This document shows, one piece after another, positions 37,743 through 50,372 of a stretch of 64,000 nt of DNA. The stretch's first letter is position 1, and each line of letters begins with the position of its first letter. The DNA is from Mycteria americana (lineage: Eukaryota > Chordata > Aves > Ciconiiformes > Ciconiidae). The notes beneath the pieces are model-generated. The model was given only the letters and a program-made list of their open reading frames with translations. It was not told where the DNA came from and ran no database searches. A program made the position numbers and the translations under genes. The stretch lies in contig NC_134366.1 in assembly GCF_035582795.1 (NCBI RefSeq), forward strand, positions 109,685,756 through 109,749,755, read 5' to 3'.

Positions 37743-37870
37743 TCATCGAAAAACATTGCCTATACTTTGCCATTCATTTGAAGATTCTTGTACCACTTCT
37801 TCTAAATTCAGAGCACGACTAATATCTTCCCCTTCTTGTTCTTGATGACTAGCAGGCTCTTGTACAGGAC
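37743..37870 (-). CDS. ZNF236: ZNF236 last coding exon, acidic C-terminal tail
   Basis: On the - strand an acceptor ending TTTGGTAG precedes 37870. The exon opens with two bases completing a Gly codon, then PVQEPASHQEQEGEDIS, a NLEEVVQES segment and the end SIGNVFR with TGA at 37745-37743. The tail is acidic and lies after the last zinc finger, as in vertebrate ZNF236. Frame and phase agree with the donor at 38314. The product is a large multi-C2H2 zinc-finger protein, presumed a nuclear transcription regulator; only the C-terminal third or so is in this window. Confidence 0.93.
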
Positions 37871-38313
37871 CTACCAAAGTACAAGAGAAAAAGACAAATG
37901 AGTATGATTTGATGTATAGTGTAAGAAAAATGCAAATATAGCACTTGGGAATAAAGGAATAATGCTGGGAAAGGTATTACACAACTACTTCAGATTCTGT
38001 AAATTCATTAGATGCTCTTTGAAAAATTAAAAAAAAAAAAAAATCTAATATAATCCATTGGTTTCCTGTAATAGTTTTTGAATTTTCTATTTCTGTACTG
38101 CAGAGCTCCACATAAAAAAACAAGGAACCATAAGCAGTAACCAACCTCTGTTTCAACCTGCTTTTTGGGTTGCATGTTCAACTACTAGCTCATCAACTCT
38201 GGTCTTTGGCTATGAGTGCCTAATTCCTCAATAACTTAAGGGAAGTGTTTTGTGCTTTCCTAGTCAAGCACATGGCTTTCTGCACCCACTGTTACTATCA
38301 TTATGCTACATAC
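37871..38313 (-). other. ZNF236: ZNF236 last intron, 0.44 kb
   Basis: Donor GTATGT at 38313 and acceptor TTTGGTAG. Contains an A run at about 38029-38043 and nothing else recognised. Confidence 0.85.
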
Positions 38314-38490
38314 CAGTGTAACCGTGAGCCCGTTTCATATGCAGTTTCATATTGCTTTTCTGTGTAAATCCCATTGCACAGTAATCACATTTGTAAGGCC
38401 TCTCTCCTGTGTGCTTTTTCATATGGACTTGAAGAGCACTCTTCTGGTTAAAAGCCTTTTCACAGAGTGTACATTGAAATGGCCGTTCCC
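38314..38490 (-). CDS. ZNF236: ZNF236 exon with C2H2 fingers 4 and 5 of the C-terminal group
   Basis: 177 bases, phase 1 at both ends. It opens by completing the Gly of an HTGERP linker, then one finger CTLCEKAF with HMKKH, a second TGERPYKC linker and a last finger CDYCAMGF with HMKRAH, then GYTG across the next junction. Both fingers keep the Cys2His2 zinc ligands and the standard linker, which indicates DNA binding. Acceptor TTTATAAG, donor GTATGT. Phases match the flanking exons exactly. Confidence 0.96.
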
Positions 38491-41400
38491 CTTATAAAAA
38501 GAGAAAAACGTATTTAACAATTTCTCATTTCAACATAAAAATACAGTTCAGAATTCAGTAAAAATCATCAAGATGACCTAGAAATTAAGTAGACATGACC
38601 TTTTTCCCTGAGACTTTCTCAAAACAGTGCTATGGCTCCATATCATCAGCAAAACATCCCAAATTAAGTACCAGCATATTTACATAAGTCCTAAACCACT
38701 GATATTGTTATCTTTCCTATCCAATTTATTATCAAAGTAAATTATTTAATAGAAGTGTATAAAAAAAATATCAGTTTACCAGTTTGACTTTTCTATACTA
38801 AAGAGGACCATCACCTTTTTACATCATTTATGAATAATGTAGATAAAGCAATATTCTAGAATTAACAAAGCTGATGTCTGTAAGAAACTAGAAGGCCAAA
38901 TGTGTTAAAAAACCCAAGTTCCAGTAGTTCTGCATGGGACCTGTGGCCTCCTATGCCAATAACTACTAGTGACTCGATATCTTACCAAAGGAGGCATATT
39001 CTTCCAAATCTGCCAGAATACTACTCATTTATAAATATAAACTCAAAAATATATCCATTACAAAAATATTTAAAAATTTTAAAATACCTACTTTGCAAAA
39101 CCAGACCTCTGCTTCAACACTCAACACCACAACCTCTGACATCAACACAAGGCACATTGCTATATGTCATTAAGGACTTCTAAAAGCACTTTCTGAACTT
39201 ACAAATACACCTTGTTATTAGTTAGCACAATAAAGCATAAGCAGGAGTATAAATACTTCATGATTTTCTTTAAAGAACCAATTTCTCTCTTCCTTCATTA
39301 CCTTTATGTTAGTGTCCCCACATGCATTGTAGCTTCCATGCTAAATCCAGCTTCTCAGACAATCAATAAAAGGTCCTTTAAAGCACAGAAGTGTTCTTTC
39401 TATTTTTGTTAACAACAATTTCACTAGTTTGAAGTGAAATCTAGGTTTCCTCAGATACTTTTGACTCCAGGTGTTCTATTCTGTTAAGATGAACAGCCTT
39501 TTTGGTGTTATGTGATGGATTACCACATGGCTTTTTGGTAGAACTAGAAGCATCTGCTTCCCTCTAATTTCACCAACATTTCTCCAAACTGCTCTTCACT
39601 GATAAGTCTGAATGTACAAGATATTTAGAGCTATTCAGAGAAACAATGTGTTTTCCTTCTCGCCATTGATTCAGTAGCTATTGCCCATTAGAAATTGTTA
39701 AAAATGTTTAATCAGGATAGAAATCACAAACACTTTCTCAAAGACAAGGATCATACTTTTAGGAAAGCAAATCAGTTTAGACTTACATTAGTCTTTCCTA
39801 TCACAGTTTATGTAAGAGCACCCACCTAAAAACTACTGTGCAGCACATTTTCACTCTTTTGGTCTTAAGGGATTTTTAAAAGAATGTTCTCTTCTGAAAG
39901 GATGACTATCTTGTGGATTGACTTGCTGTTTCAACAACGTCAGACAACAGTAATATAAAAATGAATTTAGCACGGATTGTTACAGTTTGTGGGCATTCCT
40001 AGCACATGAGCACCCAAGTGAAGGAAATCCAAAAATATCTGAGGATTTACAGGGTAAATTACAAGTCATTCCAAAATAGAAAGAATTTTTCCTATGATGG
40101 TGCAGATTTATGAGAAACAGATGCATAAAGGGACTCTGCTCTGCTCCCAGCCTTCCTGAAGCACTCTGTGTCTATTACAATGGGAAGCAAAAATCAAAGC
40201 AGGGAAAAGGGAAACTGGCCTTCTTTCCTGCTTTCAGATTATTTTATGAAACTCTTAACTAGAACAGTTTTTAAAGTCTGTATTATTTAAGTCAGTTATT
40301 ACAGAAAGCAAATTATTGGGGAACTCTAAAGACTTTTAATCTCTTTGGATTGTAACTCCTGCCTCTCTTTTCCTGCCCTGAATATGACCAGAATGTTCTT
40401 TTCTACCACAGTAACCACAAAGCAGCTCTGTTTCCCTTTTTCAGTTTTCTTCTCAGGAAGAACAGTCACCATTCCTCTTGGGGTCCGGGGTGGAGGGAAG
40501 AGAAGCATAAGCAGTCAACCCATTAGATGAGAATACACAGGGTAAGCAGAGACCCCTAACACATAAAAACAGCTCTAGTAGATCAGATCAACGTTTCCTC
40601 CCCTACTCACATGAGAAGACACCTTCAACCAGTTGGTATGAACACCCCTTATAAAACATGCTTATACACACCCATAGTACAGTAATTGCAACTAGCAGCA
40701 ACTGATCAGCAATGAATGCTGCTACCTGACAAATGACTGCAAATACCCATTACCTTTATCAAGAGTTACTGCTTATCTACCAGAAGTTTTGCTGAAAGTG
40801 GATGACCCAGCCCACTATATTAAAGTCTGTCCTATCACACCTGCATTGAAAATTTCCCCTCCTGTTACAATACTCTCTAGTTGCCATAACCAATACATAT
40901 CACCCACACTGCAGTATTTCACAACTTAATACATAAGGATCTCATCCCTTCCCAGCTCAACAATCACCCACATTCTTCATCTGCCTTTTATGCCCAGTAC
41001 CTCCCCGATCTATCCATGCCTTCCTATGACAACATCTCTAAACATGCTCTTAGGATTCCCAAATCTCAGAATTTCCTTAGCAAAATGACTCAAACCATAA
41101 ATTCACCAAGTTCATGAATCTTCTCTATCCAACCTCCTATAATTTCCTACTAGAGAGTTCTCAGCAACTGAATGAAATGTGAACAAAAGTCAGGGCCAGC
41201 ACCTAGGACCTCTCTGGCTCTCAGCTGCCTAGCAAACCCTAACACCCCAAAGCTCAAACACTCATGTGTAAATGAGGTGCAACAGCTCTTGCAATTACTG
41301 CTCCTACTTTACCTTTGACAGTACACAAATCATGTGCTGAATTAGGCAACCAAAATGAGCCAAATTCATTTTACCAGAACAAATCAGAAAATGCCACAGT

Positions 41401-43472
41401 AGGCTGCACACTGTATAGGCCTCATCTAATTCACCCACAAACATTTGGAATCACTGAATAATTATTCTCCAATTCTTCTTTTTTTCCCCATGGTAAAACA
41501 AGTATCAGACTACATTAATTTCTTTGAAAACCTCATGATATACTGCAAAAGCCAGCAAGAGAGCACAGATAGAAAAAGTACGACCTTGTCTTGACTTCTT
41601 ATGTCTCAGAACTGCTTATGTGCAATGGTAAGTATGAACTAATTTAACCTTAATGGAAGACAGAGTCATTCATCACCTAACAATAATTTTTCTGTATGGC
41701 CACTGCTATATGGGAAGTTAAAGCAGTTTCCTAGACTGTGGCAATCTTAACATATTTTCAACTTCATCTACTTTTTTTTTGACTCTGCCTGTCTTCCCTA
41801 GAAACCCTTTTATCATTTATTATTCATAAAATCACAGTACACAGCCTTAGACATAGACTGAAACTCTACCATATTAAGTGCTTCATGCAAAAAGAGCAAA
41901 GAGAAAGACCCTACCTTTAAGAACTTGCCATAAACATAATGTAAGAGAAAAGAAATTACCAGATAGACAAGTATATAAGGACACATTAAGATAATGTAAA
42001 TTATCAATAGTGGCAGTGGTCCCAAGACATCAACAGCCTATCAGATGTCATACAGACACATAAAAAGAACTCAAAGATACTACTGAATAAACATTTACAT
42101 TCCTTCCAAACATTTGGAACAGCATGGTAGAATGCATATGTGTGTGTGTGTGTGTGTGTGTGTGTTTATATAAGATTGTGTTTGTCAAAGCCAGAGAAAA
42201 GAAAGCTTTTATGCATGAAATGAGAGTATCCACAAGACACTTAGATATACAGGCAACTCTCTACTTCAGAGATGCAATACTAAAAACCGCAAGACTGAAT
42301 CTGAGGGTGCAAAGCAAAGATCCATTCAAAGATGAAACTCAAATTATACGTCACAAGATTGGCAAGTGATGCTAACCAAGGAAAAATGACAGGGTTAACA
42401 AGATTACTTAAAGGAAGAGACTAGGAACTTTGCTTTAAATGCATGAAGAGCAGCCAAAAGCTAACTACCATAAGTTAATACTGGGGAAAGAGAAAGCTCT
42501 CACTGACTCACTGAAAGAGAGTTATCCTTTTTTGGGAGTCTTCTTACGCTACAGCACATCCAATCAAATTCCTTGGTCCCCTCCAGCTTAGTAGCAATAC
42601 AGGTAACTTTCCCCTTTCCTTTTTAACTCTAGCAGCCGTGACAGCTCTTTATTGGTAGCAGTGCTATGGAAAAGAGAGAAGTTGTTTTGGAGAACTGACT
42701 CCTATACTTAGAACTCATTTTCTTAAGAACACTGTTCTTAAGATACAGAAGGTGAAGAGGAAGGCAGTTGGGCTATCCAAGTACAGCTTTCAACTTGTAG
42801 AAGGGCAGAAGCTGCAACCCGAAAAGCACTTTTATCACAGAAAATGTGTGCTCCCTAGGAGAAGTCAGTATAGTCTTTTTATAGAGTAACAGTTGAAAAT
42901 AATTAAGCAGAAAAGAACCAAACAAATTAAAAGCACTGGCATTAGAAACAGATGAACTGAGTAGTAGTTCAATGACAGTGAAGCACTGCATACAGCAGTC
43001 AGTATCAGCAGTCAAGCCTGTCCTTATTTAATGTCACTGAGCACACCCACTCATTTGCACATTCTCCTGTATGCTTGAAGAAGATCATATCCAGTATCTT
43101 TACACCACTTTAAACGATGCTTTAAGATATGCTTTTGTTAATCTCTTTCAAAGACTGACAAACTTTTAAATACAAGCTCATGCATTCACATTACCGTTGC
43201 AGTACTGCCAGTCCCAAAATATGGAGAAGCTTAGTCACATCACTAAGCATGATGTTCTGGCTTTAACCAAAACATCAGTTTCTGAGATTTCAAGTCTGCT
43301 GTTTCTCATTTTAATTTCTAAACTCTTTGGATTAGAAATTTACTTGGGGTTTTTTTTAAGCTTAAGTTGATACTTAAATGCAGTTACCTGAAACCATGAG
43401 CAAGGACTTCAAATATAACACCGATATATTCATGAGAAAATCTTGTGAGATAAAAATCATTTCTGGTGTTAC
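38491..43472 (-). other. ZNF236: ZNF236 intron, 5.0 kb
   Basis: Donor GTAACA at 43472. AT-rich; holds a TG dinucleotide repeat at 42139-42165 and no recognised transposon or exon. Open frames here (for example 38902-39183 +) lack protein features. Confidence 0.8.
42139..42165. repeat. TG dinucleotide microsatellite
   Basis: Thirteen TG repeats on the + strand after GCATA. Confidence 0.95.
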
Positions 43473-43602
43473 CTGTGTGAATGCGGCTATGTCTTTCCAG
43501 CTGACTTGGCTTAGCGAAAGCTTTTTCACAAATATCACACTTAAACACTCTAGGCTTCTGGGAACTCAGTGAAGGTCCAGCCTGATGGGTTTGCATGTGT
43601 TC
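43473..43602 (-). CDS. ZNF236: ZNF236 exon with C2H2 finger 3 of the C-terminal group
   Basis: 130 bases; acceptor TCGCTTAG, donor GTAACA. It opens EHMQTH, which supplies both zinc-binding His of the finger begun in the exon at 51446, so one finger is split by an intron. A short linker, then a complete finger CDICEKAF...HSRIH and the TG of the next linker follow. It starts in phase 0 and ends in phase 1, consistent with both neighbours. Confidence 0.96.
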
Positions 43603-46600
43603 CTAAGCGAATACAGAAAAAAAATACATTTCAGACCATTTAAAAAACCTTCAGTATTTAACGTAGAAATACATTCACGCTTTTAAAACAAACGCAGAGG
43701 ATCTTAGTCATCAACAGACAAGCCAGAAGAAGATGGAAGCTTGCATTTCTCTTTCTTTTAAATGAGAGATTGTTTTTGTATATCAAGTCTTTGTAAGGCT
43801 GATGCATCAGTATCCTTACATTTCTGAAAACCTCTGTCATAACTGTATGCATTGCTTTTTTTGCATACATTAGTCCCTTCACTAATTGTCTGATGCAAAA
43901 TAAAAAAAACCCTTACAAACATGGATTTTGGACAACTGTGCATTGTAAGTTAATACTGGATTTTTTCCCTCCCCTCTATGGTATCCATCTCCCCTGCCTT
44001 GCCTAATACATAGGTATTCCTACTCAGCACCTGAATAACTATCATTGTAAAACTGTACAGGCCTCAAAGAGGGGACTACCACAACATACACACACGCAGC
44101 TGCACACTGTCAAAGTGCAAATAGAACCACTTCAGAATGAACTCTTAAATTAATAGGAAAAAAAAAAATCACTAAGGTCCCTACAGGTAAGAAAGCACAA
44201 TGAGGGCATGTCACATTTTATCTTTATGAAGAAGCATTAGTAACAGTTCTAACTTCAGTGTTTTTAATTCACTGATGCTGGGCCCAGAAGTTTTGCAAAT
44301 TCAAAGGAGTATCTTATGTTATCTATTAACTTTTTCATTTAAATCTCTTTATTAATACCAAGATACAATTCAGATTACAAAAGAAAGAAAATACAAACAT
44401 ATTTAATTTAAAAATCTAATCAAGAACGGTATGTGAAACAGTATTGTGAGTACTTGTCCACTTTCTAAAATGTGTGTGGATATTCTTTTCTAGTCTATTC
44501 ATTACAGACTAGGCTATTAATTAGTCTCTACTACACCTAAACAATAAGTCTTCTTGAAGTCTACGAAGTCCTACTCCTCACTCCATGAACTGAAGCAAAC
44601 TGTGTCTGCAGAATTTGTTTTCACTGGAAAATCAGAGAGACAGTTACAGGGAAGAATATTATTATCATAGTAATTATAATAATATGGTATTATAGGAAAA
44701 TAATAAAAGGTCTTCTCAGAAAATCACAGGAGATTCATAAACCACAGCTTAGTTGGAGATGAAGAAAATATTTTGCTTTTATCTTCTTCATTACCTCCTG
44801 AAGCATTAAAACAGTGGAAGCATGCTATGACCTACTCCAGAAAACTTAGCTGAAACTGGCTGCTTCTTTCTGTCCACTACAAAAAAACACCACACCAACC
44901 CAAAACAACAAGAAAAAAACCAAAACGCCAACAACCCCACACCCCATTTTCTACTTGAAAGCAAACAGGAGAGCATCCAGATAGCCGCCGTAAAACTTTC
45001 TCTGAAGAAACAGTTTGTGATGCAATTCTGTTCCACTGATCTGCCAATCCCTTATACTTTTCCTGTAAAACGTATGCTTTTGAAAATAGTTCATGGGAAT
45101 ACAACGCTCTGATGTGCAACCACTTCTTCACAGACATACTTAGTATTTCTTTGATTGTTCATATGATGTTTTACAAGTTTATTTGTGTAATTCTCATATT
45201 TTTCAGATAGGAAGTATCTTGGTGGCCCAAATGAGCATTATGTAATTAGAAAATAAGAATAGGAAACCTTCTTTGAAAGGGCCCTTTACCCCCTCACTCA
45301 TGGGTTAGTGTGCAACTCTTCTGCCCTACCTATCTTGAAACATTAATTGTAACCACCTCTGAAAGTAGGGCAATAAAAAGTTTGTTTCATTTCATTGCTT
45401 TAAGTTTTAAGTTTTTAAGATTGTTTCATTTCATTTTCATCTTAAATGATGACCATGCTTTATTTACTATCTACAGTCACCTTGCAGGTACTTCTACCAT
45501 CTAATGATACAGAATTGGACAGATTAGTCGCTGCGCATGTTTTAAGATTCTCCTCTCTGAACCTGTAAAATCAGGACAGCCACCAACATCAGAAGGGCAA
45601 ACCAAAGACACTGGACCAAAAATTTTTGACTCTGGGGGTGTGGTGGTGGTGGGGGTGTTTGTACATAATCTCTAAAGAAGCTTTTCTTGTGGGTAATTGT
45701 GAAATTGCTGGTACTGGTGCCTTTGGAAAAACAAATATGGTTAAGTACTGCCATCTAAACATTGGTACCCTTTCCTCCTAATGGGTTTTTCTGGAAAGCC
45801 GGAAGTTTGGCAGCGCTCTTAATACTTTGGTGATCTCAGTACAAAATGAAGACCTTGAGTAAGAGATCACTGAACACTGAACCCTTCCCAAAACCCTAAG
45901 CCAAAACCTGTGGTTTCATTTCTCTTTGTAGAACTTCCTGTTAAAGGATGCTCACAGCTGATATTCTAGAACACCTTAATGAAAAAAAGAGTTTGATGAA
46001 GAGGTGGAATTTATTTTAGGACATGATAGACAAATAGTAAATGAAACTGTCTTTCTGTTTAAAACATCCTCTCCTCCTCCTCAGCAAAAGTGAAAAATGA
46101 TGATTTGGAGATTCATTTTGACTTTCATCATCAGAAATCTTGGATTGGGTTTGTACAGGATACAGAGAAAACCTTCCTGAAATAAGATTTATCAGCTTTC
46201 ATAGCCAGCAGTTGGGACTGATAAAGATCAAACTGTTATGCTGGTTGAAAGAAAGTAATAGTGTTTCCACGGGATCAGCTATATTGAACTGCAAACTTCT
46301 GCCACATTTTTGATGAAATATTCCAAAAATTTAGCTGGTCACTCTGCTGGTTTGTGTGTGTCTGTATGTGTATATGGGAAAAGAAACTGTTTAAACTTCC
46401 TCATCACCTGGTGAGGTTCACTCTCCAATTTTTACATGTACATGCAACATCATCCTCCTTTCTTAAGAACTAATAAAATGTGATCTTTTGCAAATGCTGA
46501 TGTCTTCAGATCTGAAGGTTGAAAATGGTCCACTGCACTGAGCAGGAAGTGTTTCCTGGTATAAAGCCATGGTTTAAAGAAGCATCCCAAATAAAGCAAA

Positions 46601-46854
46601 TAAGGCTGCCTTTCACATCAGAAAGTACACATTCAAGAAGTCAACTTTCAAATATAAATGTTTTTCTATCACCACCCTAGCCTTATCTAACAAGCAGGTT
46701 TTTGTCCATGTTGTTCCTGATCTGAGTTGAACTGCAGATTTTTTTCAAATCTCTTTTTTGCAAAGAAAGTGAAATAGAATCATAGGATCATTTAGGTTGG
46801 AAAAGACCCTTAAGATAGAGTCCAACCATTAATCTAGCACTGTCAAGTCCACCA

Positions 46855-47553
46855 CTAAACCATGTCCATAAGCACCTTATCCAAACTTCCTTTAAATACC
46901 TCCAGGGATGGTGACACAACCACTTCCCTGGGCAGCCTGTTCCAATGCTGGACAACCCTTTCAGTGAAGGAAAATTTCCTAATATCCAGCCTAAACCTCC
47001 CCTGGCGCAACTTGAGGCCATTTCCTCTCATTCTATCACTTGTTACCTGGGAGAAGAGACCGACCCCCACCTCTCTACAACCTCCTTTCAGGTAGTTGTA
47101 GAGAGCCATAAGGTCTCCCCTCAGCCTCCTTTTCTCCAGGCTAAACAACCCCAGGTCCCTCAGCTGCTCCTCATCAGACTTCTGCTCCAGACCCTTCACC
47201 AGCTTCATTGCCCTTCTCTGGACACGCTCCAGCACCTCAATGTCTCTCTTGTAGTTAGGGGCCCAAAACTGAACACAGGATTCGAGGTGCGGCCTCACCA
47301 GTGCCGAGTACGGGGGCACGATCACTTCCCTACTCCTGCTGGCCACGCTATTCCTGATACAAGCCAGGATGCCATTGGCCTTCTTGGCCACCTGGGCACA
47401 CTGCTGGCTCATATTCAGGCAGTTATCTACCAATATCCCCAGGTCCTTTTCCACCAGGGAGCTTTCCAGCCACTCTTCCCCAAGCCTGTAGCGCTGCATG
47501 GGGTTGCTGTGGCCCAAGTGCAGGACCTTGCACTTGGCCTTGCTGAACGCCAT
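46855..47553 (-). pseudogene. CR1 ORF2 C-terminal segment
   Basis: 232 codons in the same frame as the RT core beyond its TGA: the RT thumb and C-terminal region with [43 protein letters not shown] and a natural stop after DMV. It closely parallels the other copy at 57285-58214. Confidence 0.9.
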
Positions 47554-47571
47554 ACAATTGGCCTTGGCCCA

Positions 47572-48490
47572 TCAATCCAGCCTGTCCAGGTCCCTCTGCA
47601 GAGCCTTCCTCCCCTCAAGCAGATCAACACTCCCGCACAACTTGGTGTCATCTGCAAACTTACTGAGGGTGCACTCGATCCCTTCGTCCAGATCATTGAT
47701 AAAGATGTTAAACAGAACTGGCCCCAGCACAGAGCCCTGGGGAACACCGCTTGTGACTGGCCACCAGCTGGAGTAAACTCCATTCACCACCACTCTTTGG
47801 GCCCGGCCATCCAGCCAGTTCTTTACCCAGCGAAGAATACGCCCATCCAAGCCAAGAGCAGGCAGTTTCTCCAGGAGAACGCTGTGGGAAACCATGTCAA
47901 ACGCTTTACTGAAGTCTAGGTAGACAACATCCACAGCCTTTCCCTTGTCCACTAAGTGGGTCACCTTGTCATAGGAGGAGATCAGGTTAGTCAAGCAGGA
48001 CCCACCTCTCATAATCCCATGCTGACTGGGCCTGATCGCCTGGTTGTCCTGTATACGCCAAGCGATGGCACTCAGGATGATCTGCTCCATAACCTTCCCC
48101 GGCACTGAGGTCAGGCTGATGTAGTTCCCCAGATCCTCCTTCCAGACCCTCTTATAGATGGGCATCCCATTTGCTAACTTCCAGTCAACTGGGACCTCCC
48201 TGGGTAGCCAGGACTGCTGATAAATGATGGAAAGTGTCTTGGTGAGCACTTCCACCAACTCCCTCAGGACCCTGGGGTGGATCCCATCTGGCACCATAGA
48301 CTTATGTATGTCTAAAGTGGTGTAGCAGGTAGCTAACCATTTCCCCTTGGATTATGGGGGCTTCATTCTGTTCCCTGTCCCTGTCTTCCAGCTCAGGGGG
48401 CTGGGTGCCCCTAAAACAACTGGTCTTACTAGTAAAGACTGAAGCAAAGAAGGCATTAAGTACCTCAGCCTTTTCCTCATTGTTTGTCAC
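47572..48490 (-). pseudogene. CR1 ORF2 reverse-transcriptase segment, frameshifted
   Basis: Two frames meet near 48300: 48302-48490 (NNEEKAEVLNAFFASVF, the start of the RT region) and 47572-48297 (RT core). The shift is consistent with one extra T in the CACTTTAGACA stretch. The core contains [36 protein letters not shown] and the catalytic FADDTKL. It ends at TGA in place of the CGA seen in the copy at about 58004, a CpG-decay type change. Inactive as it stands. Confidence 0.9.
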
Positions 48491-48842
48491 TATATTTCAC
48501 CCCGCATCCAATAAAGGATGGAGATTCTCCTTAGCCCACCTGTTGTTGCTAATGTATTTATAGAAACATTTTTTATTGCCTTTTACCGCAGTAGCCAGGT
48601 TAAGCTCTATTTAGACTTTGGCCCTTCTAATTTTCTCCCTGCATAACCTCACAACATCCTTGTAGTCCTCTTGAGTTGCCTGCCCCTTCTTCCAAAGGTC
48701 ATAAACTCTCTTTTTTTTTTTTTTAAACGAGTTCCAGCCAAAGCTCTCTGTTCAGCCAGGCCAATGGTCTTCCCCGCCAGCTCATCTTTCGGCACATGGG
48801 GATGGCCTCCTGTGCCTTTAAGATTTCCTTCTGGAAGAATGT

Positions 48843-49808
48843 TCAGCCTTCCTGGACTCCTTTGCCCTTTAGGGCTGCCTCCCAGGGGACTCTGTCAACC
48901 AGGCTCCTAAACAGGCCAAAGTCTGCCCTCCAGAAGTCCAAGGTGGCAGTTCTGCTCACCCCCCTCCTTACTTCTCCAAGAATTGAAAACTCTATCATTT
49001 TATGATCGCTATGCCCAAGACAGCCTCCAGCCATCACGTCACCCACAAGTCCTTCTCTGTTTGCAAACAACAGGTCCAGCGGGGCACCTTCCCTAGTTGG
49101 CTCACTCATTGACTGTGTCAGGAAGTTGTCTGCCACACACTCCAGGAACCTCCTGGAATGTTTCCTCTCCACTGTATTGTATTTCCAGCAGACATCTGGT
49201 AAGCTGAAGTCCCCCACGAGAACAAGGGCTAGCACTTGTGAGACTTCTCCCAGCTGCTTATAGAATATTTCATCTGTCTCTTCTTCCTGGTTGGGTTGTC
49301 TATAACAGACTCCCATCATGATATCTGCCTTGTTGGTCTTCCCCCTGACTCTTACCCATAAACACTCGGCCCTTTCATCACCATTGTCAAGCTCTAGACA
49401 GTCAAAACACTCCCTAACATACAGGGCTACCCCACCGCCTCTCTTTCCCTGCCCATCCCTTCTGAAGAGTTTATAGCCATCCACTGCAGCACTCCAGTTG
49501 TGCGAGTCATCCCACCATGTTTCCATGACTGCAACTATATCATAGTTTTCCCACTGCACAATGGATTCCAGCTCCTCCTGTTTGTTGCCCATGCTGTGTG
49601 CGTTGGTGTAGATGCACTTCAGTTGGGCTACTGATCCCGCCACCTTTTTTGGGGGAGAAGCCCCAATTCCTACATGAGTGTTCTGAGACACTTCCATGGT
49701 TTCTAACACATCAACAACCCTTGCGTCTTTGCTGTCACGTGGATCTCCATCTCCTACCTCCACTGAGATGGCAAGGGTGCTGCGCACATTAGTAGAGGGA
49801 CATTTCAA
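48843..49808 (-). pseudogene. CR1 ORF2 endonuclease segment
   Basis: 321 codons from ATG at 49808. It contains the family's endonuclease signatures in order: CIYTNAHSMGNKQEELE, VMETWWDDSHNWS, GGGVALYVRE, VLVGDFSLPDVCW and GHSDHKMIEF, that is, the Asn, Glu, Asp and Ser-Asp-His elements of the nicking endonuclease. The frame ends in TGA at 48843-48845, after which the same frame continues with plausible CR1 residues, so the stop looks like a Trp-to-stop change rather than a natural end. Confidence 0.9.
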
Positions 49809-50027
49809 ATGAGCTCCAGTGTACTCGGCACATCATGGAACAGACAAAGACTTTGCTAGCACATCATCCCTCAAACATTGGCATGCTGCCCTCAGGCTTA
49901 TCTCTAGCAAGCCTGGTTTTATCCCTTTCCCCCTTCAAATCTAGTCTAAAGCTCTTTCAGTGAGCCCTGCTAACTCCTGCGCAAAGATCCTTTTCCCCCT
50001 TTGAGACAAGTGTACCCCCATCTGTCG

Positions 50028-50372
50028 CTAGCAGGCCTGGTGTTGTGTAGACCGACCCATGATCAAAACCACAAAATTTTGCTGGTGACACCAGTCTCGG
50101 AAACAGTTATTGATCTGCATGGTCTTCCTGTTTCTTCCCTCATCACTCCCTGCCACTGAAGGTATAGAGGAGAACACTACTTGTGCTCCTGATCCCTTAA
50201 CCAGTTGTCCCAAGGCCCTGAAGTCTCTTTTGACTGCCTTTGGACTTCTTATTGCAACTTCATTGCCGCCTACATGAAAAAGCAATAATGGATAATAATC
50301 TGAGGGCTGTGCCAGGGTAGGAAGTTTCCTCATCGTATTTTTAACCCAGGCCCAGTATATAATAGAAGTCAA
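50028..50372 (-). pseudogene. CR1 ORF1-like esterase segment, truncated
   Basis: A 114-codon frame with YPLLLFHVGGNEVA and KRDFRALGQLVKGSGAQV, resembling the SGNH esterase-like domain of CR1 ORF1. The usual start of the protein is missing because the element is 5'-truncated. A TAG at 50028-50030 ends the frame early, but the next codons still read like the family's C-terminal end. Not expected to make a working product. Confidence 0.75.

Noticed and set aside
46945-47919. 324-codon + strand open frame, with a 270-codon counterpart at 57375-58187
   Set aside because: Both are antisense to the CR1 reverse transcriptase. Similarity between them follows from the shared CR1 origin and the codon composition of the RT strand, not from a separate gene.
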